A DNA stretch of 64,000 nucleotides from contig NZ_JAAUVN010000001.1 of assembly GCF_012030425.1 (NCBI RefSeq), forward strand, positions 558,001 to 622,000, read 5' to 3'. The notes under the pieces were generated by a model. That model ran no database searches. It saw only the letters and a list, made by a program, of their open reading frames with translations, and was not told where the DNA came from. The DNA comes from Sphingobacterium sp. B16(2022) (GTDB taxonomy: Bacteria > Bacteroidota > Bacteroidia > Sphingobacteriales > Sphingobacteriaceae). A program made the translations under genes and the position numbers. Shown here piece by piece: positions 15,822 through 25,189 of this stretch. Numbering within the stretch: the stretch's first letter is position 1; each line of letters opens with the position of its first letter.

Positions 15822-18389
15822 ATGAAAAAGTCTCTACTTTTTTTTGCTCTTGCTGTCGGGAGTTATGGAACTATCCATGCACAAACAACAACAAGCAGTG
15901 TTACAGGGATTGTAAAACAATCTACTGGACAAACAACGACAGGTGCAACTATTAAAATTACGCATCAGTCAAGCGGAGCCACCTTCAGCGGATCGGCAGA
16001 TTCGAATGGACGTTTTAACATCGCAAATCTTCAAGAGGGCGGACCTTACAAAATTGAAGTTACCTACATCGGTCAAAAACCAGTTGTTTACGATAATGTC
16101 TTCTTGAAAGCCGGTGAAGCACTACAATTAGATCCTGTTTTTGCAGAATCATCTGAAACAAATTTAGGAGAAGTTGTTGTTGTAGGTCGTGGTTTAATTG
16201 ATATCGCGGAAGATCGTAAAACTCCGATTGCTGTTTCTACAATCTCGAAACAAATCATCGAAGAAAAAGTGGGTGCAATGGATATCACTGCTTCCATGGT
16301 CAATACACCTGGTGTATACGTATCTGGTCAATCAAAAGGTTTTGGTGAATCTTCCATGACAACACGTGGCTTTGATCAATCTAACACAGCTTTCTTATTA
16401 AATGGCCAACCGATTAATGGTATGGACAATGGTCGTGTTTTTTGGTCTAACTGGAGTGGTTTGTCAGATATTGCTTCTTTAGTACAAATTCAACGTGGTT
16501 TAGGTTCTTCAAAATTAGCGATCTCTTCAGTAGGGGGGACGATTAACTTTGTGACTAAATCTACAGATATGCAACAAGGTGGTTTTGTTAAAACAACTAT
16601 CGGTAACGATATGTTTGTAAAATCTACGATTGCTTACAACACCGGTTTAATGAAAAGTGGATTTGCAGTATCTGCAATGGTTACTGGGTGGCAAGGAAAT
16701 GGTTACATGAAAGGTACTGAAGGTGCTGGCCAAAACTATTTCTTATCTGTTGGATATAAAGTAAACGAGAAGCACAACTTAAACTTAATGGTTACAGGTG
16801 CTCCACAATGGCATAACCAAGGTTTTACTTCAGAACTATCAAATTTCTTGAGAGATGGAAGAAAATTTAATGCAAACGTGGAGATGATTAATGGGGTGGA
16901 AAGAAATGTACGTAAAAACTACTATCATAAACCGGTTGCTAACTTAAACTGGGATTGGACAATTGATGATAAATCGTCGTTATCTACTGTTGTATATGCT
17001 TCTGTTGCTAGTGGTGGCGGTCAATCCAAACGTACTGAAAAAGTAAATCCAACACCATTTTTAGCATCTCAAGTTAATAATCACCAATGGTTTGGTGTAG
17101 TATCTAACTATAACCGTAAGTTGAATGATTATTTAAATTTTAATGTTGGTTTTGATTTACGTGACTATAAAGGTGAACACTATATTCAAGTAACGGATAA
17201 ATTAGGTCAAGAATCGATTTCCCATGAAAAAAATGTGAACTACGGGATCATGACTACTTCTAATACTTACAGCACTAGTCCTTGGAAATCTTTTGGAGAT
17301 AAACCAAAAACAGGTCAGGACCGTTTAGGTTGGGATTATGAACAAATGATTAGATATGCTGGTTTATTTGGACAATTAGAGTTTGCGAAAGATGGTTTTA
17401 CAGCTTTCTTCCAAGGTTCCCTTTCTGGTCAGCAAAACAGTAGACAAGATTATTTCCTTTATAAATTAGGTGAAGGTAAATCTAAAGATGTGAACAATTT
17501 AGGCTACAATGTAAAAGGCGGTGCAAGTTATACATTAGGTAACCATACCATCTTTGGTAATGCGGGTTATTATTCTCGCCAGCCATACCAAAACAATATC
17601 TTCATGAATTACATGAACGATGTTAATCCATATGCTGTTAATGAGAAAATTTTAGGTTTAGAGGCTGGTTACAAATTTGCCTCTGAATATTTTGATGTTA
17701 GCGTAAATGCATACCGCACGACATGGGCTGACCGTACAACAGGAAATTCTTTTACAGCTGCTCAAAAAGAAGTTGACAAATATGGTATTGACAAAGTACA
17801 GGTCGGAAGTTTAATCTATAACACGAACTATGGTGTAAAACAAGATCACCAAGGTGTGGAGTTAGAGTTATTAGCTCGTCCATTCCGTGGCTTTGAATTA
17901 AAAGGTTTTGCTTCCTTAGGTAAATGGGAATATGATGGTGATGCTATAACGATTGTTCGTAATGAAAATCGTGAAGTATTAGAAACTACAACGAGAGATT
18001 TAACAGGTGTAAAAGTTGGTGATGCTTCTCAGACAAGTTGGGGTTTAGGTGCTAAATACAAAGTCTTAAAAGGTCTTTCTGTAGATGCTGATTATAGACG
18101 TTATGAAGATCTGTATAGTTCATTACCTGCTAATAGACCTACAATGAAATTGCCAAATTATGATCTGTTAGATGCTGGTGTATCTTACAAAGTTGTATTG
18201 AGCGATAAGAATGCGATCAGTTTCCGTGTTAATATGAACAACGTATTAGACAAATTGTATATCTCTGAAGCTACTTCAAATGTCGAGTCGAAGGCGAATG
18301 CTACATACTGGAAAGGTATTGACACATCTAACAAAGTGTTAATGGGATGGGGACGTACATGGAATGCTTCTGTGAAATTCACATTCTAA
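15822..18389 (+). CDS. TonB-dependent receptor with N-terminal carboxypeptidase-regulatory-like domain
   Basis: An 855-residue outer-membrane active transporter. Order: signal peptide (residues 1-20, ending IHA before QTT); a CarboxypepD_reg-like beta-sandwich (about 24-110) typical of Bacteroidota receptors; a plug domain (about 120-240) with TRGFDQSNTAFLLNGQPING and QRGLGSSKLAISSVGGTINF; then a 22-strand-type barrel ending in WNASVKFTF with C-terminal Phe. No SusD-like partner follows, so it is not a SusCD glycan system. The ligand cannot be told from the sequence; siderophore, peptide or vitamin uptake is possible. Monocistronic between two terminators. Confidence 0.93.
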   Translation: MKKSLLFFALAVGSYGTIHAQTTTSSVTGIVKQSTGQTTTGATIKITHQSSGATFSGSADSNGRFNIANLQEGGPYKIEVTYIGQKPVVYDNVFLKAGEALQLDPVFAESSETNLGEVVVVGRGLIDIAEDRKTPIAVSTISKQIIEEKVGAMDITASMVNTPGVYVSGQSKGFGESSMTTRGFDQSNTAFLLNGQPINGMDNGRVFWSNWSGLSDIASLVQIQRGLGSSKLAISSVGGTINFVTKSTDMQQGGFVKTTIGNDMFVKSTIAYNTGLMKSGFAVSAMVTGWQGNGYMKGTEGAGQNYFLSVGYKVNEKHNLNLMVTGAPQWHNQGFTSELSNFLRDGRKFNANVEMINGVERNVRKNYYHKPVANLNWDWTIDDKSSLSTVVYASVASGGGQSKRTEKVNPTPFLASQVNNHQWFGVVSNYNRKLNDYLNFNVGFDLRDYKGEHYIQVTDKLGQESISHEKNVNYGIMTTSNTYSTSPWKSFGDKPKTGQDRLGWDYEQMIRYAGLFGQLEFAKDGFTAFFQGSLSGQQNSRQDYFLYKLGEGKSKDVNNLGYNVKGGASYTLGNHTIFGNAGYYSRQPYQNNIFMNYMNDVNPYAVNEKILGLEAGYKFASEYFDVSVNAYRTTWADRTTGNSFTAAQKEVDKYGIDKVQVGSLIYNTNYGVKQDHQGVELELLARPFRGFELKGFASLGKWEYDGDAITIVRNENREVLETTTRDLTGVKVGDASQTSWGLGAKYKVLKGLSVDADYRRYEDLYSSLPANRPTMKLPNYDLLDAGVSYKVVLSDKNAISFRVNMNNVLDKLYISEATSNVESKANATYWKGIDTSNKVLMGWGRTWNASVKFTF

Positions 18390-18423
18390 GCGAGTACAAA
18401 AACAAAACATAATTATACTTCTT

Positions 18424-18457
18424 AAAAGCCGTTGCAATTTATTGCAATGGCTTTTTT
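18424..18457 (+). terminator. Terminator of the TonB-dependent receptor gene
   Basis: AAAAGCCGTTGCAAT (18424-18438) pairs with ATTGCAATGGCTTTT (18441-18455), one G-T pair, then a T-run. Confidence 0.85.
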
Positions 18458-18763
18458 ATTTTTCGGCTTCATTACCACCAATGCTTGCTTGCCCTTTACT
18501 TTGTCATTATTTAAGGCTCCTGATCAATGTGCTTATCCTACAAGCTGAAATTTTGGAAATCTATTCTTTATTTCTTTGGTGTAATTAGTAATGATTGATA
18601 AACCTTTAAGCATGTGTAAGATTATAGGGATAATGCGATGGAATTGTTGTATTGGTATTGTGAAGTTTGTGGAGTAGTGGTGTAATGCTATTGCCATAAT
18701 GGGATTTCGGTGGTATAAAATAAGGATGTATTAATGTAATTTCCTTGATGTTATTATAGGAAG
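18458..18763. other. Intergenic region with no gene seen
   Basis: About 306 bases between two terminators that face each other. Only frames of 21 codons or fewer are present, one of them with a CxxC pair (MELLYWYCEVCGVVV). Nothing supports them as genes. Confidence 0.55.
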
Positions 18764-18798
18764 CAAAAAAAAGGCTAAACATCAACTGCTTAGCCTTT
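18764..18798 (-). terminator. Terminator of the desaturase gene
   Basis: Stem 18770-18778 with 18790-18798 (AAAGGCTAA / TTAGCCTTT); the minus strand continues into a run of eight T. Confidence 0.8.
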
Positions 18799-18819
18799 CT
18801 ATATTTTTTAATGTTATAT

Positions 18820-19893
18820 CTATCTTGACATGGACTGAATCACACTCACATGTGATTTGAATGCTGAATTGAATGTTTTGTATTCAAGATATTTAACATT
18901 GAACTCCAGACAGGTTTCTCTGACCAATTTATTAATCGCGGGATAGTGGATGTGACTTATCTTAGGGAATAAATGATGTTCAACCTGATAATTTAAACCG
19001 CCTAGAATCCAAGTTAGAAATTTGTTTTTTGTAGCAAAATTAGCTGTAGAGCTCAATTGGTGAATCATCCACTCATTTTCCATTTTTGTTGGGTCTGCAG
19101 TCTCTTCTATGGCAACAAATTCTGTTTCAGTTACGACGTGCGCAAGCTGGAATACGGTTGCTAAACAGATACCACAAGCGATACCTGAAATTAGTAACCC
19201 AACTAATGTTGGTAACCATCCTACCACTAAAACTGGGATAACGATGAAAATACTGATGTGAATAATTTTACTTACCCAAAAGATCACTTTTTCACGTAAA
19301 GGGAAATCGAATGATTTCTTTTTGCTTCCCATGGCTTCAAGAAAATATTTCTCATAATCTTGATAGAAAATCCAAGCTAAGTAGGAGATGCTATATAGAA
19401 CCATAAAATAATATTTCTGGTAGGAGTGATGCTTTTTTAATTCTTGGTCTTTATGCACACGCATAAATTTGATATCAATATCATGATCTTCACCTTCAAT
19501 GTTGGTATAAGTATGATGTGCAATATTGTGCTTCAATTTCCAGAAATAGATATTTCCACCCATTAGGTTAAGACTGTAGGATAGGGCACTGTTTAGTCTC
19601 TTACTATTAGAGAATGTATCATGTCCGGCATCGTGCATCACATTGAATCCGATTGCGGCAAAATTTATTCCAAGTAAAATTAATACAACAACACTGATTA
19701 ACCAGTGTGGTTGAATTACAATTAATGTGATGTAGAAAGATATAGCGGTTACAAACAGGATGATTGCTTTTGTTAGTACTCTTTTTTCTCCTGTTTTTTG
19801 GATTTTATTAGTTTTGAAATAATCGTTAATTCTTTCCTTTAAAGATTTAGAAAATAATGTATTAACATTATTAAATTTTATTGTTGTTTTCAT
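18820..19893 (-). CDS. Membrane fatty-acid desaturase (acyl-CoA/acyl-lipid, di-iron)
   Basis: A 357-residue integral membrane enzyme that inserts a double bond into acyl chains. All three histidine boxes are present: HDAGH at residues 87-91, HNIAHH at 122-127 and QVEHHLFP near 305. The Q in QxxHH resembles front-end (linoleoyl-CoA-like, delta-5/6) desaturases, but no cytochrome b5 domain is fused, so electrons must come from a separate ferredoxin or cytochrome. Hydrophobic pairs flank the boxes as expected. Monocistronic with its own terminator. It probably adjusts membrane fluidity; regiospecificity cannot be read from the sequence. Confidence 0.93.
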   Translation of the reverse strand: MKTTIKFNNVNTLFSKSLKERINDYFKTNKIQKTGEKRVLTKAIILFVTAISFYITLIVIQPHWLISVVVLILLGINFAAIGFNVMHDAGHDTFSNSKRLNSALSYSLNLMGGNIYFWKLKHNIAHHTYTNIEGEDHDIDIKFMRVHKDQELKKHHSYQKYYFMVLYSISYLAWIFYQDYEKYFLEAMGSKKKSFDFPLREKVIFWVSKIIHISIFIVIPVLVVGWLPTLVGLLISGIACGICLATVFQLAHVVTETEFVAIEETADPTKMENEWMIHQLSSTANFATKNKFLTWILGGLNYQVEHHLFPKISHIHYPAINKLVRETCLEFNVKYLEYKTFNSAFKSHVSVIQSMSR

Positions 19894-20094
19894 TGAGATC
19901 GTTTAACTCTGTTAAAAAATAATAGTAAAAATTAGGTTTACATACAGAGCTTAAATTATAATTTTTATAAAGATAACAAATATTTTTTTTAATGATGTTA
20001 ATTTAAGTTAAAGCTTTTAAAAACTAATTATAGCCCAACCCCAGCTTTTTAGAAGGTCTGAGGCGATTCAAAACATGTTTTCTTTGTGGATCTC

Positions 20095-20139
20095 TATGAA
20101 AAACAAGAAGGGGATTGCAATACATGCAATCCCCTTCTT
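20095..20139 (-). terminator. Terminator of the gyrA-TPR-TPR transcript
   Basis: Perfect 15-bp stem (20105-20119 with 20125-20139), loop ATACA (+ strand), followed on the minus strand by TTGTTTTTCA. It lies 19 bases after the stop of the second TPR gene. Confidence 0.85.
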
Positions 20140-20157
20140 ATTAAAGATTAAGTAAAC

Positions 20158-21327
20158 TTAGTTTAAAGCGTTAATTTGAGCTGTAATTTCAGTTGTTTTA
20201 GCTTCATCTTGCATGAAAACATAGTAGTTTTTCAAGTTTGTCAAAGCATCTATATTTTTAGGTTGTAATTGTACCGCTTTTGTTAGATAAACTAAAGCAG
20301 GTTTAATTTCTTCCTTAATTTTAGCCACTCCTTCGTTGTATTTTGCTTGGCTCAATGATCTATCGTTGTTTAAAACATTTAATTTTTCACGTACACCATT
20401 CATCATTGTGATTGCAATATTTGTATTTGCTTCAAAATAATCAGGATCTACTGCTAAAGCCTTTTTATATGCTTCAATTGCAGCAGCATCATTTTTATTT
20501 GCTGAATGAGCGATTCCTAAATAGTAATTTAAGCTTTTGTTATTTGGATCTTTTGCCAATTGCGCAGTGATGCCCGCTAAAATTTCTTTTTCGCGACCAG
20601 CAATCAAATTAAATTCAATATTTTGAACCGCAGCTGCATTGTCATCAGGATACATTTCTACTGCTTTTGCTGCATAATCCAATGCAGAAGCGGTATCTTT
20701 AGCAGATAAATATAACTTTGGTAAGTCTACAACAATTTGTTTATGTGAAGAAAATTCTTTTGAAGGAATAAGCTCTTTATATTTCGCAATTGCTTTGGCA
20801 TAATCGTTACTTTGAAGAGCTGAAATACCACCATAATAGATTAATGTTGTATCACCTGGCAAATATGTTAATGCTTTTTCAAAAGAGTCATATGCTTCCT
20901 TGTATTTTTGACCTTGATATTCTTCAGCACCAAGATTGAAGTTGAATTGACCTAATACTTGTTCAGAGACACGAATATTATCCTTATTTGCGCCATCTTT
21001 ATCCAATTCTTTAGCTTTAACAATTGCATCTTCAGCTTTTTTAGCCTCATCAGCAGACTTATCTAAATTAGCTAAGTTTGCATAAACCAATGAATAGATT
21101 GTCCATGCCTCTGCATTATCTTTTGTTTTCTCATGAACAACAGCTAAATCAATAGCTTCTTGTGCAGTTTTCAAATTTGGCAGTGCCAATTGTGGCGTAC
21201 CTGCACCTTTTAGCTCTTCGAATTTTGCTATACTTGTTTTTGCCTTATTAACATTATTTTTTTGTGCATAAACAGATGTACTTGCTGATGCAACAGCTGC
21301 CAATAATAATAATGATTTAATGTTCAT
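20158..21327 (-). CDS. Exported tetratricopeptide repeat protein
   Basis: A 389-residue protein with a signal peptide (MNIKSLLLLAAVASASTSVYAQ). The mature part is a string of TPR units, for example AYDSFEKALTYLPGDTTLIY, LNYYLGIAHSANKNDAAAI and AYKKALAVDPDYFEANTNIA (A-x-A-L-x-x-x-P pattern). TPR proteins are protein-protein scaffolds; no catalytic domain is present. It follows a second exported TPR gene by 2 bases and is the last gene of a gyrA-TPR-TPR operon. Such secreted TPR proteins are common in Bacteroidota, with no established function for this type. Confidence 0.88.
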   Translation of the reverse strand: MNIKSLLLLAAVASASTSVYAQKNNVNKAKTSIAKFEELKGAGTPQLALPNLKTAQEAIDLAVVHEKTKDNAEAWTIYSLVYANLANLDKSADEAKKAEDAIVKAKELDKDGANKDNIRVSEQVLGQFNFNLGAEEYQGQKYKEAYDSFEKALTYLPGDTTLIYYGGISALQSNDYAKAIAKYKELIPSKEFSSHKQIVVDLPKLYLSAKDTASALDYAAKAVEMYPDDNAAAVQNIEFNLIAGREKEILAGITAQLAKDPNNKSLNYYLGIAHSANKNDAAAIEAYKKALAVDPDYFEANTNIAITMMNGVREKLNVLNNDRSLSQAKYNEGVAKIKEEIKPALVYLTKAVQLQPKNIDALTNLKNYYVFMQDEAKTTEITAQINALN

Positions 21328-21329
21328 CT

Positions 21330-22427
21330 CTAATTAACTGTTAATTGATTTAATAATATATTCACACGATCTAACTGCACATAATCTTCTATTGCATTGT
21401 AATAAGTAGACAGTGCTTTAAGTGCATTCACATCATATGGTTTAATTTCATTTGCTTTCAAAAGATAAGCTTGCGCATATTGTTTGTCTTCGTCAGATTT
21501 AGATTTAAGAAAATCCTTTAAATAAATAAGGCCTAAAGCTAAATTTGATGGGTAGTTATTAGCATCTAAACGCAGAACTTTATTATAATATTGTTTTGCA
21601 TTTCGAATATCTTTCGCGTCTTCGTATGCATAACCCGCCAAGTAATTTAATTCAACATTTTCAGGCTCTAATTTGATCGCTTCATCAATTATCGTTAAGA
21701 TGGCGTCATAAGATTCATTTTTAGCATAGATATCGATCAGCTTGAAGAGGATATCTTTGTTCTGAGGAAACTCTAATCGGCCTGCAGATAGTGTATTAAG
21801 TTCATCTTGTTTTGTTCCGATTTTCTCATATACAGCTGCGAGCTCTAGATAATATTGCGGTTTTTTTGAATCCTGCTTGATTAACTCTTTGTAATATTTA
21901 ATCGCGTCAGGATATCGTTTACTGCTTACAGCTAAAGTTGCTAAATTAAATTTTAAATCGGCATTTTTGAAACCAAGGGAGTCTACTTTCAGAAATCCTT
22001 TGTACGCTTCTTCAAACTTGTTATTTTTTAACTCAACATTTGATTTATAGATTAATGCAGTTGCTAAATTTTGCTTGATATAATCAACTTCTACAGGGAA
22101 ATTGCGATATGCTTTTTTCTTATCAATGAGTTTTAAGGTATTTAAACTTTCATCAATAGGGTCTATGGTATACTTTTGTTTCCGGGTGGAATCTACAACT
22201 GCTAAAGAACTGTAAACAAGTCCTCTCAAAACATTATTACGAACTGAAGAAGAATCTTTACGGGTTTTGAAAGCTGCATCACTAAATTTGCGTGCGTTCT
22301 CCAAATTTTTAATATCTCCAGTTTGTGTATAAAGCGCAAAACTGTTGTTGCCCTCCTTGATATTGGATTGGGCAACAACAGTTAAACTTGTAGCTGACAG
22401 TATTAATGATGTCAATAATGCTCTCAT
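21330..22427 (-). CDS. Exported tetratricopeptide repeat protein
   Basis: From the ATG at 22427 the protein has 365 residues and begins with the signal peptide MRALLTSLILSATSLTVVAQ; a longer frame to 22493 would overlap the end of gyrA and hide the signal. TPR-like units include DAIKYYKELIKQDSKKPQYY, YLAGYAYEDAKDIRNAKQYY and LEPENVELNY. It resembles the following TPR protein in design (signal peptide plus repeats), suggesting an old duplication. It starts 7 bases after the gyrA stop codon and is therefore in the same transcript. Role unknown; the periplasmic location rules out direct contact with gyrase. Confidence 0.86.
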   Translation of the reverse strand: MRALLTSLILSATSLTVVAQSNIKEGNNSFALYTQTGDIKNLENARKFSDAAFKTRKDSSSVRNNVLRGLVYSSLAVVDSTRKQKYTIDPIDESLNTLKLIDKKKAYRNFPVEVDYIKQNLATALIYKSNVELKNNKFEEAYKGFLKVDSLGFKNADLKFNLATLAVSSKRYPDAIKYYKELIKQDSKKPQYYLELAAVYEKIGTKQDELNTLSAGRLEFPQNKDILFKLIDIYAKNESYDAILTIIDEAIKLEPENVELNYLAGYAYEDAKDIRNAKQYYNKVLRLDANNYPSNLALGLIYLKDFLKSKSDEDKQYAQAYLLKANEIKPYDVNALKALSTYYNAIEDYVQLDRVNILLNQLTVN

Positions 22428-22434
22428 TCTTTTT

Positions 22435-25017
22435 TTATTCTTCGTTAGATTCAGATTTATCGTCTTGATCGGTTTCAGTGCTTTCTGACGCATCTTCTAC
22501 TTCTTCACCTGAAAGAATTTCTTCTTCCGTTTCTTCCACTTCTTCCTCTCTATCTACTTTAGTAATTGATGCAATTTCATCTTCACCTTTCAGATTAATT
22601 AAACGGACACCTTGCGTTGCACGCCCCATTACTCTTAATCCTTCTACTGAAATACGAATGACAATACCTGACTTATTGATGATCATTAAATCTTCAGTAT
22701 CGTTAACACCTTTTACAGCAACTAATTTACCTGTTTTCTCAGTGACGCTAATTGTTTTTACACCTTTACCACCACGGTTTGTAACTCGGTAATCTTCGAT
22801 ATCTGTTCGTTTACCGTATCCTTTTTCAGATACAACAAGCACCGTAGTCTCTGGATCATCTACACTAATCATACCAATAACCTCATCGCTCTCACTACCT
22901 AAAGTAATACCACGAACACCAGTTGCTGTTCTACCCATTGGTCTAACAGTAGACTCGTTGAAACGAATAGCACGTCCAGAACGTAATGCCATTACAATTT
23001 CACTTGTTCCGCTTGTTAAGCAAGCTTCTAACAGCTGATCTCCCTCATTAATGTTGATGGCATTGATACCATTTGCACGAGGACGTGAATAAGCTTCTAA
23101 TGACGTTTTCTTAATTGTACCTTTTTTAGTACACATAATGATGAAGTTATTTTCCAGGTATTCCTGGTCTTTTAAGTTCTTCACTAAAATGTATGCTTTA
23201 ATTTTTTCGTCTTTCGGAATATTGATGATATTCTGCAACGCTCGACCTTTAGAAGTTCTACTTCCTTCAGGAACTTCAAATGCTCGTAACCAGAAACAAC
23301 GACCAGATTCTGTAAATAGCAACATATAATTATGTGCCGAAGCAGTAATAATATGTTCTGTAAAGTCTTCTTCACGTGTGGTCGAACCAATAGATCCACG
23401 TCCACCGCGTCCTTGACGTTTATACTCAGTTAGAGGAGTACGTTTTACATAGCTATTATGAGATATTGTGATCACGATTTCTTCATCATCGATGAAATCT
23501 TCCATACGCATGTCTTCTGCTGAATGGACGATTATAGATCTTCTCTCGTCACCATATTTCTCTCTGATTTCGATCAGTTCTTCTTTAATGATCTGCATGC
23601 GAAGACCTTCATCTGCTAATACAGATTTTAAGTAATCGATCGTTTTCATTAGCTCAGCATATTCTTCTTTAATCTTATCGTGCTCCAGTCCGGTTAGACG
23701 ACGAAGCGTCATATCCAAAATTGCGCGTGCTTGAAGATCTGATAGACCGAATCTTTCCATTAATCCTACGCGGGCATCTTCAGGAGTTGAAGAGGCACGG
23801 ATCAACTTGATCACTTCATCTAAATGATCAAGCGCGATTAAATATCCTTCTAAAATATGTGCTCTTTTTTCAGCCTCAGCCAATTCAAAACGTGTACGAC
23901 GCGTGACAACATCATGACGGTGATCCACGAATACCTGAATCATATCTTTCAGGTTCATCAATACTGGTCTACCTTTTACAAGAGCAATATTGTTTACTGA
24001 AAATGAGGTTTGTAATGCTGTGTACTTGAATAGGTTGTTTAGAACGACATTTGCGTTAGCATCGCGTTTAATATCGTATACAATACGTAAACCCGTACGA
24101 TCTGACTCATCGCGAATTGCTGAAATTCCTTCTAATTTTTTTTCATTAACCAATTCAGCGGTACGTTCAATCATATTCGCTTTATTGATCTGATAAGGAA
24201 TTTCTGTAACTATAATAGACTCTTTACCTGATTTTGATACTTCAATTTCTGTTTTAGCACGCATCACGACACGACCACGGCCAGTGTTCTCTGCATCCTG
24301 AACACCCGAGTAACCATATATCAAACCTCCTGTAGGAAAATCGGGGCCTTTGATATATTGCATCAATTCGGGTACATCGATATCACGGTTGTCAATATAT
24401 GCAACTGTACCGTTGATAACTTCTGTTAAGTTGTGTGGCGCCATATTGGTTGCCATACCGACTGCAATACCTGAAGCACCATTTACCAATAGATTGGGAA
24501 TACGTGTTGGTAATACTGTTGGTTCTTCCAAAGAGTCATCAAAGTTCAATTGATAGTCTACTGTATCTTTATTGATGTCCGATAAAATTTCTTCCGCAAT
24601 TTTTTTCAATCTTGCTTCCGTATAACGCATTGCCGCAGGAGGGTCTCCATCGACAGAACCGTAGTTACCTTGACCATCCACTAAAGGGTAGCGCATGTTC
24701 CAGTCTTGTGCTAGACGTACCATTGCATCGTATACGGAAGTATCACCATGTGGATGGTACTTTCCTAATACGTCACCAACAATACGGGCAGATTTTTTGT
24801 AAGGCTTACTGCTTGTAACACCTAAATCCAACATACCGTAAAGAACACGACGGTGTACAGGCTTCATACCATCTCTAGCATCTGGTAATGCACGAGAAAC
24901 AATAACTGTCATTGAATAATCAATGTAGGCAGTTTTCATTTGATCCTCGATACTTACCGAAAGAATTCGATCGTTTGCAGGTACTAAATTATTATCATTT
25001 TCTGTTTCTTCAGCCAT
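22435..25017 (-). CDS. gyrA: DNA gyrase subunit A
   Basis: The breakage-reunion subunit of gyrase, which with GyrB introduces negative supercoils. The catalytic tyrosine is Y132 in [10 protein letters not shown]. The quinolone-resistance region reads [14 protein letters not shown] (residues 88-101); Thr93 occupies the E. coli Ser83 position and Asp97 the Asp87 position. The C-terminal half holds the beta-pinwheel repeats, including the GyrA box QRGRGGRGS. The protein (860 residues) ends in a strongly acidic tail of about 40 residues. A -7-like TAACTTCG lies about 60 bases upstream. Two TPR genes follow in the same direction. Confidence 0.98.
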   Translation of the reverse strand: MAEETENDNNLVPANDRILSVSIEDQMKTAYIDYSMTVIVSRALPDARDGMKPVHRRVLYGMLDLGVTSSKPYKKSARIVGDVLGKYHPHGDTSVYDAMVRLAQDWNMRYPLVDGQGNYGSVDGDPPAAMRYTEARLKKIAEEILSDINKDTVDYQLNFDDSLEEPTVLPTRIPNLLVNGASGIAVGMATNMAPHNLTEVINGTVAYIDNRDIDVPELMQYIKGPDFPTGGLIYGYSGVQDAENTGRGRVVMRAKTEIEVSKSGKESIIVTEIPYQINKANMIERTAELVNEKKLEGISAIRDESDRTGLRIVYDIKRDANANVVLNNLFKYTALQTSFSVNNIALVKGRPVLMNLKDMIQVFVDHRHDVVTRRTRFELAEAEKRAHILEGYLIALDHLDEVIKLIRASSTPEDARVGLMERFGLSDLQARAILDMTLRRLTGLEHDKIKEEYAELMKTIDYLKSVLADEGLRMQIIKEELIEIREKYGDERRSIIVHSAEDMRMEDFIDDEEIVITISHNSYVKRTPLTEYKRQGRGGRGSIGSTTREEDFTEHIITASAHNYMLLFTESGRCFWLRAFEVPEGSRTSKGRALQNIINIPKDEKIKAYILVKNLKDQEYLENNFIIMCTKKGTIKKTSLEAYSRPRANGINAININEGDQLLEACLTSGTSEIVMALRSGRAIRFNESTVRPMGRTATGVRGITLGSESDEVIGMISVDDPETTVLVVSEKGYGKRTDIEDYRVTNRGGKGVKTISVTEKTGKLVAVKGVNDTEDLMIINKSGIVIRISVEGLRVMGRATQGVRLINLKGEDEIASITKVDREEEVEETEEEILSGEEVEDASESTETDQDDKSESNEE

Positions 25018-25076
25018 ATTAATTTGGTTTCGATAAAACTATTAAACAATCCCGTTTACACGGATTGCTACGCATG

Positions 25077-25084
25077 CGAAGTTA
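25077..25084 (-). promoter_or_regulatory. -7-like element before gyrA
   Basis: The minus strand reads TAACTTCG, one base from TAnnTTTG, about 60 bases upstream of the gyrA start. It sits just downstream of the copA terminator. Confidence 0.38.
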
Positions 25085-25086
25085 CA

Positions 25087-25120
25087 AAAAAATAACCTCA
25101 AAAGCGAATGTTTTGAGGTT
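25087..25120 (-). terminator. Terminator of the copper ATPase gene
   Basis: Perfect 10-bp stem (25094-25103 with 25111-25120), 7-base loop, then ATTTTTTTG on the minus strand. It insulates gyrA from copA. Confidence 0.85.
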
Positions 25121-25189
25121 CAAGATAGTGAAAAAAATAGTCTATTTTTTTATTGATTTAAAAAAGATTTAAATGCGGTCAATTGCTTG

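Noticed and set aside
15822..18389. Polysaccharide utilisation locus with SusCD
   Set aside because: No SusD-like lipoprotein or glycoside hydrolase follows either TonB-dependent receptor.
18601..18760. Tiny + strand frames, one with a CxxC pair
   Set aside because: At most about 21 codons, no ribosome-binding or promoter support; expected by chance.
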